Assembly: GCA_963922235.1 (NCBI GenBank)
Contig: CAWUIJ010000051.1
Coordinates: forward strand, 1-18,654
Reading direction: 5' to 3'
DNA from: Parvularcula sp963922235
Lineage (GTDB): Bacteria; Pseudomonadota; Alphaproteobacteria; Caulobacterales; Parvularculaceae
Length of the DNA: 18,654 nt
Shown here: piece by piece, positions 1-6,486 of the stretch
How the letters are laid out: each line of letters begins with the position of its first letter
Position numbering within the stretch: position 1 is the stretch's first letter
Notes under the pieces: generated by a model
What the model was told of the DNA's origin: nothing
Database searches by the model: none
What the model saw: only the letters and a program-made list of their open reading frames with translations
Translations under genes and position numbers: made by a program

Positions 1-93
1 CCCAATCACCGCAGGCAAATAGGCCGGATAGGCGCGCTCCCACATCATCAGGGCGCGCGTTCTTAAAAGAGGGACCGGGGCAGGTAGGTTCAT
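1..93 (-). CDS. N-terminus of probable DUF4175/TIGR02302-family membrane protein (partial)
   Basis: Thirty-one codons are visible before the gene leaves the window at its left edge. The ATG at 93 is preceded on the minus strand by AGAAGGGG with about 4-5 bases of spacing, a good ribosome binding site. The visible peptide starts MNLPAPVPLL and continues RTRALMMWERAYPAYLPAVIG. A basic/proline start followed by a WER-YPA-LPA stretch leading into a hydrophobic segment resembles the start of the large alphaproteobacterial DUF4175 (TIGR02302) membrane proteins. That assignment rests on memory of the family and a very short peptide. The gene lies 59 bp downstream of the alpha/beta hydrolase on the same strand, so the two may be cotranscribed. 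It could also be another membrane protein. Confidence 0.5.
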   Translation of the reverse strand, partial: MNLPAPVPLLRTRALMMWERAYPAYLPAVIG

Positions 94-152
94 CACACCC
101 CTTCTAACCATGTCAGGTGTTCATATCGAGTGAGCGTTCGTCCACCGCTTTG

Positions 153-899
153 TTAATCAACCAACTCCGCTACGGTCCGCACCAGACGCTCGAGATCACT
201 CGGCTCAGATAGCCTGTGATCCCCATTCTTCACGAGCGTGGTCACGACCGAGGGCGCTTCGATCAGCTCGGCCACGTCGAGGGCATGTTGGGTTGGCACG
301 GCTTCGTCCTTGGTGCCTTGCAGGATCCTCACAGGACAGGGCAGGCGGATGGGTTCGCCCATCACGAGGTTCGCGCGGCCATCCTCGAAGAGCGCTTTCG
401 TATAGGTCTCACTGTCATGCCCCGTCGGACCGGTCCGGACCAAGCCCTTCTCGAGCACCTCTTTGCGATGCTCCTCAGAAAGGCGGGGCCAGACGAGCTT
501 GTCCGTGAAGTCCGGAGCCGGAGCAATGAGGACAAGACCCGCTAACTCCTCTGGCTTTTCCCGCGCCAAGAGCAAGGACACCCATGCTCCCATGGACGAA
601 CCGACCAGGATCTTTGGGCCAGGTGCCTGCGCATCAAGCATGAGCCGCGCATCGGCCGCCCAGTCTGAAAGAACGAGATCCTCAAACACGCCCTCACTTT
701 CGCCGTGCCCTGAATAATCAAACCTCAGATAGTTTTGCTCCGCTTGCGAAGCATAATGAGCGAGCGCTTCTGCTTTGGTTCCCAGCATGTCCGATGCATA
801 GCCGCCGAGCCACACGACTGTCGGGTCGGCACCGTCTTGTTTGCGATAGGCGAGGCGGCCTTTGGGGCCATCGATAAAGAGAGGAGCGTTGTTTTCCAT
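153..899 (-). CDS. Alpha/beta hydrolase (serine hydrolase, ABHD10-like)
   Basis: This 248-residue protein has the single-domain alpha/beta hydrolase layout. An early strand and oxyanion region (VVWLGGY, residues 28-34) is followed by RFDYSGHGES (59-68), the nucleophile elbow GSSMG with Ser102, an acid in GTKDEAVP (Asp198) and a histidine in NGDHRLS (His228). The triad order and spacing are complete and the length is normal for a compact hydrolase. It lacks a signal peptide and is probably cytoplasmic. The overall look recalls the ABHD10/thioesterase-like branch, but the substrate (ester, thioester or lactone) cannot be read from the sequence. The ATG at 899 has no strong Shine-Dalgarno. It is divergent from the glycosyltransferase at 959 with a 59-bp gap that must hold both promoters. 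Confidence 0.88.
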   Translation of the reverse strand: MENNAPLFIDGPKGRLAYRKQDGADPTVVWLGGYASDMLGTKAEALAHYASQAEQNYLRFDYSGHGESEGVFEDLVLSDWAADARLMLDAQAPGPKILVGSSMGAWVSLLLAREKPEELAGLVLIAPAPDFTDKLVWPRLSEEHRKEVLEKGLVRTGPTGHDSETYTKALFEDGRANLVMGEPIRLPCPVRILQGTKDEAVPTQHALDVAELIEAPSVVTTLVKNGDHRLSEPSDLERLVRTVAELVD

Positions 900-958
900 A
901 GCTCAGAGGCGTAGCCGCGCTTGCGGAATGAGCCAAGCGGACCAATGCTATCGCCACG

Positions 959-2131
959 ATGATGAATTTTGACGGCCATACGCTGCTGCAGGTGATCCCC
1001 GCTCTTGTGAGCGGCGGCGCTGAGCGCACGACCCTAGAGGTCGCCGCTGGCTTTCGCGCCGCGGGCGGACGATCGGTGGTCGTCTCCAGCGGTGGGCCAA
1101 TGGCTGACGAGCTCGAGGCCGCTGGGTCCACCCATATCCGGCTACCGGCTGCGAGCAAGAATCCGCTAGTGATCGCTGAGAACGCCCGGACCCTGAGCCT
1201 GCTTATTGAATCGGAGGGCGCGACCTTGATCCATGCCCGGTCGCGGGCACCTGCTTGGAGCGCACTCATGGCCGCGCGTCGAACTGAGACGCCGTTCATC
1301 ACAACTTATCACGGCGCTTACCGGGCAAGGAGCGCGCTCAAAAAGCTCTACAATTCGGTGATGGTGCGCGGCGATGCTGTGATCGCAAATTCGCAATTCA
1401 CCTATGACGCCGTCGCTTCGCAGTACCGCGGCAAAGCCTATTTCAACGAAGCCAAAATGACCGTCATCCCTCGGGGTGCCGACCTGTCTCGCTTTGAGCC
1501 GTCACTGATCAGCGAGGAACGCCTGGCCGGTCCCCAGAGCTTTTTCGGGACCGGTCTTAGGGTGCTGCTCCCGGGCCGTTTCACGTCTTGGAAGGGGCAC
1601 GAGGTCCTGATCGACGCAGCAGCCGAAATCACACGCACGAACCCGCATCACACCATGAGCTTCGTCGCCATCGGTCGGCAGGATGATAAGCTAGAATATG
1701 TCGAAGGCCTTCGCCGTAAAATTGACGAGGCTGGCCTCGCTGGAGAGTTCCAGCTTCTGCCAGCGACCGATGACATGCCGGCCTGGATCGCCGCTTCCGA
1801 TGTCGTGGTGTCTGCGTCGACGGAACCTGAAGCGTTTGGACGGGTGGCCGTCGAAGCCCAGGCGATTGGGCGCCCGATCATCGCTTCGGGCCATGGCGGG
1901 TCGCTTGAGACCGTTAATTCGGAAAAAACTGGCCTTCTTGTGCCCCCCGGTGATGCACAAGCCCTTGCACAAGCGCTTCTGAAGGTTAACGATCTCGGTG
2001 TGGATGGGCGTCAGGAAATGGGTGAACGCGGCATGGCCCATGCACGTGAGAGTTTCACGGTCGAAGCTATGGTGGCCTCGACCCTGACAGTTTATCGGGA
2101 TCTCATCATGCAGCAGGAAAGCGAGGCGTAG
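959..2131 (+). CDS. Glycosyltransferase family 4 (GT-B fold)
   Basis: A 390-residue GT4 enzyme that would transfer a sugar from a nucleotide-sugar donor to a surface glycan or lipopolysaccharide acceptor on the cytoplasmic side. The N-terminal acceptor domain begins LLQVIPALVSGGAERTTLE (residues 9-27), the typical glycine-rich GT4 entry. The C-terminal donor domain has LLPGRFTSWKGHEVLIDA (203-220) and the E-x7-E signature in EPEAFGRVAVE, with Glu291 and Glu299, followed by GRPIIAS (304-310). Length is normal. An in-frame stop at 929-931 and no other start before 959 fix the N-terminus at the tandem ATGs 959/962, although no clear ribosome binding site is seen. The next gene starts 5 bases after its stop, so the two form an operon. 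The donor sugar is unknown. Confidence 0.92.
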   Translation: MMNFDGHTLLQVIPALVSGGAERTTLEVAAGFRAAGGRSVVVSSGGPMADELEAAGSTHIRLPAASKNPLVIAENARTLSLLIESEGATLIHARSRAPAWSALMAARRTETPFITTYHGAYRARSALKKLYNSVMVRGDAVIANSQFTYDAVASQYRGKAYFNEAKMTVIPRGADLSRFEPSLISEERLAGPQSFFGTGLRVLLPGRFTSWKGHEVLIDAAAEITRTNPHHTMSFVAIGRQDDKLEYVEGLRRKIDEAGLAGEFQLLPATDDMPAWIAASDVVVSASTEPEAFGRVAVEAQAIGRPIIASGHGGSLETVNSEKTGLLVPPGDAQALAQALLKVNDLGVDGRQEMGERGMAHARESFTVEAMVASTLTVYRDLIMQQESEA

Positions 2132-2136
2132 GGGGT

Positions 2137-3144
2137 ATGGCACAACGCGGACCAAAGGTGCTGGTGGTGAAGCGGGACGGCTTGCGTCCCTTTGTGGAAG
2201 CCGAGCCAGCCTTCGCAGCGATCCGGCGCGCGCACCAAGGCGCGACGATCGATCTCGTCACCAGCCCCAACCTTCAGCGCTTGGCCAAGTGCTCACCCTA
2301 TTTCGACCGGGTCGTCGCCACGCGCCCACTGAACACGCCGCAAGACAAGCGCGAGTTTAGCGGACAGCTGAAAAAGATCGGCTATCAAGTGGCCTACGAT
2401 CTCGACGGCACCCGCGACAGCATGGAGCTCCGTGCGTCACTTAAGGGCTTCCGTGCCCCGACTTGGGTCGGCCCTAAGCGCAAGCTTTCCGGCAAGTCAG
2501 CTTCGATGAAGCCAAGTCCGCTCGCGGGCGCAGGCATGCGCAAGCTGTTGTCCGATGCTGGTCTTGAGTTGGAGCAACGCCTTCCCGACCTTCGTTGGGC
2601 GAACAACCCGGAGAAGGGGTCTGCTAATCTCGACCCAAGTTGGTTTGGCCTTTCCGGAGCCTATGCTCTCTTTATCCCAGCCGCGAACCCAGCCCACCGC
2701 TGGCCCGCTGAGAACTATGGCGCCGTCGCGTCCGTCATGGCGCGCCAGGGGATCACGCCCGTGATCGTCGGCGGCGATGATCTTTCGACTTACGCCTATG
2801 ACGTCATGCAGACCGCTGCAGAAATGTCTGGCGATGGTGGCCGCGCGGCCGTGGACCTCTCAGGCAAAGCCGACGCCGCGCAGGTCAGCGTTCTTGCCAG
2901 AGACGCGACCTTCTTCCTCGGAGGCCCGAGCGATGAGCTTCACCTGGTGGCAGCTGTTGGCACCCGCGGCGTGATCCTCCTGCCAACCTCGGAAGATGTG
3001 CAGACCGATGCGCTTTACGGCCGCGATGTGGTGAAGCTCACCGCGTCCAACCTCAAGAACGTGTCGCCTGACATGGTGGTGGGCATGCTGCGCAGCATGG
3101 GCCTGGTCAGAATGGCAGCACAACAAGGCCGCAGCCGCGCATAA
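2137..3144 (+). CDS. Degenerate GT9 (heptosyltransferase-like) protein
   Basis: This 335-residue protein has the two-domain layout of ADP-heptose:LPS heptosyltransferases (WaaC/WaaF, GT9). The N-terminal strand and helix read VLVVKRDGLRPFVEAEPAF (8-26). The donor domain starts ALFIPAANPAHRWPAENYG (177-195), then VIVGGDD (209-215), DLSGKADAAQVSVLARDATF (240-259) and the HLVAAVG helix (269-275). Several landmarks are altered. The usual GD after the first strand, whose Asp is the proposed catalytic base in WaaC, is RP (17-18). The KRWP lysine is His187 in AHRWP. The DSGPMH block is GGPSDELH (262-269). It may be an inactive partner, or a GT9 with changed chemistry. GAGG about 10 bases upstream could serve as ribosome binding site. 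It follows the GT4 gene and precedes infC by 97 bp. Confidence 0.8.
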   Translation: MAQRGPKVLVVKRDGLRPFVEAEPAFAAIRRAHQGATIDLVTSPNLQRLAKCSPYFDRVVATRPLNTPQDKREFSGQLKKIGYQVAYDLDGTRDSMELRASLKGFRAPTWVGPKRKLSGKSASMKPSPLAGAGMRKLLSDAGLELEQRLPDLRWANNPEKGSANLDPSWFGLSGAYALFIPAANPAHRWPAENYGAVASVMARQGITPVIVGGDDLSTYAYDVMQTAAEMSGDGGRAAVDLSGKADAAQVSVLARDATFFLGGPSDELHLVAAVGTRGVILLPTSEDVQTDALYGRDVVKLTASNLKNVSPDMVVGMLRSMGLVRMAAQQGRSRA

Positions 3145-3164
3145 CGCCTTCAGCACGGTTTTGA

Positions 3165-3193
3165 TTGAACGGATCGCAAGGATTCCTTATCTA
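3165..3193 (+). promoter_or_regulatory. Candidate housekeeping promoter for infC
   Basis: TTGAAC (3165-3170) and TATCTA (3188-3193) are separated by exactly 17 bp, within the 97-bp gap between the GT9-like gene and infC. Agreement with TTGACA/TATAAT is only partial (4/6 and 3/6), so this is a position-supported guess. It would give infC a transcript independent of the glycosyltransferases. Confidence 0.35.
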
Positions 3194-3241
3194 GCTTGAG
3201 CGCAGACTCGCGCCGCGTCAGCTATTGAAGGAGACCACAAG

Positions 3242-3778
3242 ATCGCACGCAGACCCATGAACACGGCCCCGCCAAAACCGACGGGACCGAGAATGAACGA
3301 AGGCATTCGCGCCCCCAAAATCCTTGTCATCGATGCGGATGGCGAAAAACAGGGCCCGATCACCCCCGAGCAAGGCATGGAAATGGCTGCGCGCGCTGGT
3401 CTCGACCTCGTTGAGGTCAACAACGGCGACATCCCCGTCTGCAAATTGATGGACTGGGGTAAGCACAAGTACCAGCAGCAGAAGAAAAAAGCTGAAGCCA
3501 AGAAGAAGCAGAAGATCGTCGAGATCAAAGAGATCAAGATGCGTCCGAATATCGACCAGCATGACTATGAGGTGAAAACCAAAGCCATGCGTCGCTTCTT
3601 CGAAGGCGGTGACAAGGTCAAAGTCACCTTGCGCTTCCGAGGCCGGGAAATGGCCCACCAAGAGCGCGGCATGGAGCTCCTCAACCGGGTTCGCGAGGAC
3701 TTTGAGGAATCCACCAAGGTCGAGGCTTTGCCCAAGCTTGAGGGGCGCCAAATGATGATGGTGCTCGCACCGCGCTAA
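3242..3778 (+). CDS. infC: Translation initiation factor IF-3, ATC start codon
   Basis: IF-3 binds the 30S subunit, keeps it apart from 50S and checks start-codon/initiator-tRNA pairing. The protein shows the N-domain (NEGIRAPKILVIDADGEKQG, then GLDLVEVN and PVCKLMDWGKHKYQQQKK), a long lysine-rich linker, and the C-domain with EIKMRPNIDQHDYEVK, KVTLRFRGREMAHQERG and a C-terminal MMMVLAPR. The first in-frame ATG (3257) is 23 bases after the Shine-Dalgarno GAAGGAG (3227-3233). The in-frame ATC at 3242 sits 8 bases after it and adds ARRP, matching the start of other alphaproteobacterial IF-3 proteins. No ATG, GTG or TTG occurs in frame between a stop at 3197 and 3257. I therefore choose ATC (178 residues). 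Rare starts on infC are known to allow IF-3 to repress its own translation. rpmI and rplT do not follow. Confidence 0.95.
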   Translation: MARRPMNTAPPKPTGPRMNEGIRAPKILVIDADGEKQGPITPEQGMEMAARAGLDLVEVNNGDIPVCKLMDWGKHKYQQQKKKAEAKKKQKIVEIKEIKMRPNIDQHDYEVKTKAMRRFFEGGDKVKVTLRFRGREMAHQERGMELLNRVREDFEESTKVEALPKLEGRQMMMVLAPR

Positions 3779-3839
3779 GCTTCTCAATCGCAGCTTGCTC
3801 CGGTAAAGTTCTGCGAGAGCGGGGCTTTGCGGGGCAGAG

Positions 3840-4271
3840 ATGACAGATCCAGTCACCAACCAATTCATCGTTGCAAGCGCAGCTGTTGCCTCAACGCTTC
3901 TCTTCCATGCGCTGGTCATCATTCTTCTGCGCGGCGTCGCAGCCACGGGGAGAAGCGACCATGGTCTTGGCTCCGATATCATTGATGTCGTCAAACTGTC
4001 CGTTGTCGGATTAGGATTGATCGCTGCGCACACAGCTTCGGTTGCGGTTTGGGCCACAGTGTTTGTGGTGACAGACGTGAGCCCGACCTGGGAGGGCGGC
4101 CTCTATTTCGCGCTGACGACCTACACCACTTTAGGCTTTGGTGATGTCCTGGCACCTCAACCGTGGCGTCTTCTGCCGGGCTTTGCATCGCTTAACGGCC
4201 TTCTGCTTTTTGGATTGTCAGCGGCCGTCTTGGTGGATGCGGCAGCCCGCTTGCGTCGGCGTCACTTCTGA
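3840..4271 (+). CDS. Small K+ channel-like membrane protein (Ion_trans_2 type)
   Basis: This 143-residue protein has three hydrophobic helices (about 13-33, 52-77 and 113-133). Between the last two is a pore-loop segment, FALTTYTTLGFGDVLAP (90-106), carrying a TLGFGD selectivity-filter motif (98-102 for LGFGD), a variant of the potassium-channel TVGYGD. The filter threonines and GxGD are present, supporting K+ selectivity by a homotetramer in the inner membrane. There is no voltage-sensor helix rich in arginine and no cytoplasmic RCK or nucleotide-binding domain. The ATG at 3840 follows a purine-rich GGGGCAGAG. It lies 61 bp after infC and may be read through from it. Its last 10 bp overlap the convergent queG end. 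Gating and physiological role are unknown. Confidence 0.78.
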   Translation: MTDPVTNQFIVASAAVASTLLFHALVIILLRGVAATGRSDHGLGSDIIDVVKLSVVGLGLIAAHTASVAVWATVFVVTDVSPTWEGGLYFALTTYTTLGFGDVLAPQPWRLLPGFASLNGLLLFGLSAAVLVDAAARLRRRHF

Positions 4272-5296
4272 GAAAGTTCGCTGAGGGCCCACTGAGCAGC
4301 CTCGCGGACATCGTCATTATCATCGGCAAGGAGCGGCTTCAGCGCGCTTTCCATAGTCGGATCACCGCTGTTCCCAATCGCGATGGCAACATTGCGCACA
4401 AACCGGTCACGACCAATCCTCTTCACGGGGGATTTCCGAAACAGTGTTCGGAAGGTTGTGTCAGTCAGCGCCGCAAGCTCTGACAGCGGAGGGTTTTGGA
4501 GTTCCTCACGGGCGTGGAAAGCGCTCTCGTGCGCTTCTTCAGCAAACTTGTTCCAGGGACAGGCTGCCAGGCAGTCATCGCAGCCATAGATCCGATTGCC
4601 CATAGGGCGCCGGAACTCTTCGGGTATGGGCCCCTTATGCTCGATCGTCAGATAGCTGATGCATCGGCGAGCATCGAGTTTGTAGGGAGCAGGAAAGGCC
4701 TCCGTCGGACAAATATCAAGACAGGCCCGACACGATCCGCAGTGATCGATCTCCTCTTCGTCTGGCTCGAGTTCGATGCCCAAGTAGATCGCACCCAGAA
4801 AAAGCCAGGATCCAAAGTCGCGGCTGACGAGATTGGTATGCTTGCCTTGCCAGCCGATCCCCGCTTGCTGCCCCAAAGGCTTTTCTGCAACGGGCGCCGT
4901 ATCGACAAACACCTTAAGTGGGCAATCAAACGTTTCACCCAGGAGACGACCTAATCGTTTGAGCCGCTTTTTGATGACATCGTGATAATCATCCCCCTGA
5001 GCATAGACGGATACATTGCCGATCGTGCGCAGTTTGAGACGCTCAAGGGGATTGCTCGTCGGCCCGTAATTCATGCCGAGCATGATGACGCTACGCGCCC
5101 CGTTCCAAAGAGTCTGGGGCTGCACACGTTGGGCAGCGCGGTTCTTGAGCCAATCCATCGTGCCATGATGGCCGAGGCTCAGTGCCTCATCGAGATAAGT
5201 GCCAACACTGGAAGGAAGCTCTGCTCGCGTGATGCCGCAGACATCAAAGCCTAGACGGGCTGCTTCCTCACGAACAAAGTCTTCCTTAGGCGTCAC
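4262..5296 (-). CDS. queG: Epoxyqueuosine reductase (tRNA queuosine synthesis)
   Basis: QueG performs the last step of queuosine formation in tRNA anticodons, reducing epoxyqueuosine with a cobalamin cofactor and two [4Fe-4S] clusters. The 344 residues show the N-terminal catalytic domain with VDTAPVAEKPLGQQAGIGW (131-149, Asp132 at the expected proton-donor position). A ferredoxin-like part follows with CGSCRACLDICP (Cys186, 189, 192, 196) and a second set in RCISY and YGCDDCLAACPW (Cys212, 239, 242, 246). A short C-terminal HEAT-like helical repeat begins with RFVRNVAIAIGNSG. The start is GTG at 5296. Its GTG overlaps the TGA of cysQ as GTGA, indicating translational coupling. The protein is cytoplasmic. 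Confidence 0.96.
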   Translation of the reverse strand: MTPKEDFVREEAARLGFDVCGITRAELPSSVGTYLDEALSLGHHGTMDWLKNRAAQRVQPQTLWNGARSVIMLGMNYGPTSNPLERLKLRTIGNVSVYAQGDDYHDVIKKRLKRLGRLLGETFDCPLKVFVDTAPVAEKPLGQQAGIGWQGKHTNLVSRDFGSWLFLGAIYLGIELEPDEEEIDHCGSCRACLDICPTEAFPAPYKLDARRCISYLTIEHKGPIPEEFRRPMGNRIYGCDDCLAACPWNKFAEEAHESAFHAREELQNPPLSELAALTDTTFRTLFRKSPVKRIGRDRFVRNVAIAIGNSGDPTMESALKPLLADDNDDVREAAQWALSELSQK

Positions 5297-6090
5297 TTTT
5301 CAGCGCCGACCGCGAGGAAGTGCGGGTTATCGAAACCCCGATCCTTCTTGCCGTAGCCGAGAGGCTCGCCGCGCTCCTTGTTGTCGAATGTATAGACTTC
5401 ACCGCCGGCGGCCTTGAGGACAGCATGGGCAGCCCCCGTATCCCATTCCATCGTCCGGCCGAGGCGCGGATAAAGATCAGCACGCCCTTCAGCAATCGCG
5501 CAAAACTTGAGCGACGATCCTGCTGCCATCACATCCACAACGCCGAGCTTCCGCAACAGCTCCGCCGTTTCCGGCGATCCGTGTGAGCGGCTTGTCATAG
5601 CGATCGCGCCACCGTCTGGAACGTCGCGCACGCGGATTGGTTCAGGATCCCCTTGAACCTTACCCGTCTCAAAATCATAAGGCTGACGACATGCGCCGTG
5701 CCCAACTTCACCGACATAAAGCATGCCAAGCGCAGGGGTGGTCACAACACCTAGAACCGGCGCACCGTTCTCGATCAAAGCGATGTTGACAGTAAATTCA
5801 TCGGTACCCGTCACGAATTCCTTTGTCCCGTCGAGGGGATCAACAAGAAAAAACAAATCGCCCACTTCAGGAACATCACCGGCCGCGACCGACTCTTCAG
5901 CCAGGATCGGTACCGAGGGGTGGGCCTCACGCAAGATGCGCAGGATCGCTTCTTCACCTTGCTCGTCTGCAAGGGTCACCGGGGAGCCGTCATCTTTCGT
6001 GCGGTGGCCCGAGTCTTCGCGATAAATCGTCAGAATTAAGCGGCTCGCTTCAACAGCCGCCGTGATCATCGCAGTTTGATAGGTGTTCAT
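5293..6090 (-). CDS. cysQ: 3'(2'),5'-bisphosphate nucleotidase
   Basis: CysQ hydrolyses 3'-phosphoadenosine 5'-phosphate, the by-product of sulfate activation, to AMP and phosphate. The protein belongs to the Li+-sensitive inositol monophosphatase-like fold. Metal-binding residues are visible as AEES (Glu65, Glu66), the signature DPLDGTKEF (Asp84, Asp87, Gly88, Thr89) and MEWDTGAAHAVL (Asp217). TDEFTVNIALIENGAPVLG (96-114) is the usual following strand region. I place the start at ATG 6090, preceded by GCGGGGA, giving 265 residues. A GTG at 6102 in frame has no ribosome binding site. It heads a two-gene unit with queG. The next plus-strand gene, 396 bp away, begins a cluster with a sulfoquinovose gene, a possible but unproven sulfur link. 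Confidence 0.95.
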   Translation of the reverse strand: MNTYQTAMITAAVEASRLILTIYREDSGHRTKDDGSPVTLADEQGEEAILRILREAHPSVPILAEESVAAGDVPEVGDLFFLVDPLDGTKEFVTGTDEFTVNIALIENGAPVLGVVTTPALGMLYVGEVGHGACRQPYDFETGKVQGDPEPIRVRDVPDGGAIAMTSRSHGSPETAELLRKLGVVDVMAAGSSLKFCAIAEGRADLYPRLGRTMEWDTGAAHAVLKAAGGEVYTFDNKERGEPLGYGKKDRGFDNPHFLAVGAEK

Positions 6091-6486
6091 GCATCCCCGC
6101 ACATCTTAAAACGCCCTCCGGCCATAGAGGCGCTCATCGCCTGTGACAAACGGTGCCAACGACCACGCCTTGGGAGACCAGCAACCAAAGCAAATCATGA
6201 ATCTAGTCTCAGTTCTTCAGCCGTTGTTTGATATAACGGAAAATCATTGATAAATATGAAGAAATTCATGTAGACCCGCGTCAGATGGGGTTCTTTCTCT
6301 TATCGCTAACGGCGCAAGCCTCGGTCGTTTGACCAAAACCTGGTTATAGTTTGCCGAGATGGCGCCTATCAGGTCGCTTCTTGGGTGCCCGTTAAACGGC
6401 ACCGAAAGACGTTTTTGGTAGAGAAGATCAACACACCGCCGTATTGATTGAGGTCTCCAAAGGCCTGAAAGGTCTGCAGAAACTCT
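6091..6486. other. 396-bp divergent intergenic region without a gene
   Basis: No credible coding sequence is seen on either strand. The stretch 6197-6270 is clearly more AT-rich than its surroundings and holds the best promoter-like pair (6228-6256), overlapping a small inverted repeat, ATGAA (6256-6260) and TTCAT (6265-6269) with a 4-base spacer. The remainder would be a leader of more than 200 bases before the sugar transferase gene. I could not identify a known riboswitch or attenuator in it. Confidence 0.6.
6228..6256 (+). promoter_or_regulatory. Candidate promoter for the sugar transferase gene
   Basis: TTGATA (6228-6233) and TAAATA (6251-6256) are separated by 17 bp, inside the most AT-rich part of the gap. 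The -35 element differs from consensus at one base, while the -10 element is weak. The ATGAA/TTCAT inverted repeat lies at the expected transcription start and could be an operator. This is inference from spacing and composition only. Confidence 0.35.

Noticed and set aside
718..1302. Minus-strand open frame of 194 codons over the hydrolase start and GT4 gene
   Set aside because: It overlaps two well-supported genes, has low-complexity Arg/Ser/Ala composition and no domain; it is a shadow of the GT4 coding strand.
6197..6250. Seventeen-codon plus-strand ORF that could be a leader peptide
   Set aside because: No Shine-Dalgarno precedes its ATG, it has no run of regulatory codons, and no attenuator hairpin follows it.
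6329..6350. TTGACC and TATAGT as a promoter for the sugar transferase gene
   Set aside because: The spacing is only 10 bp, far too short for a sigma-70 type promoter.
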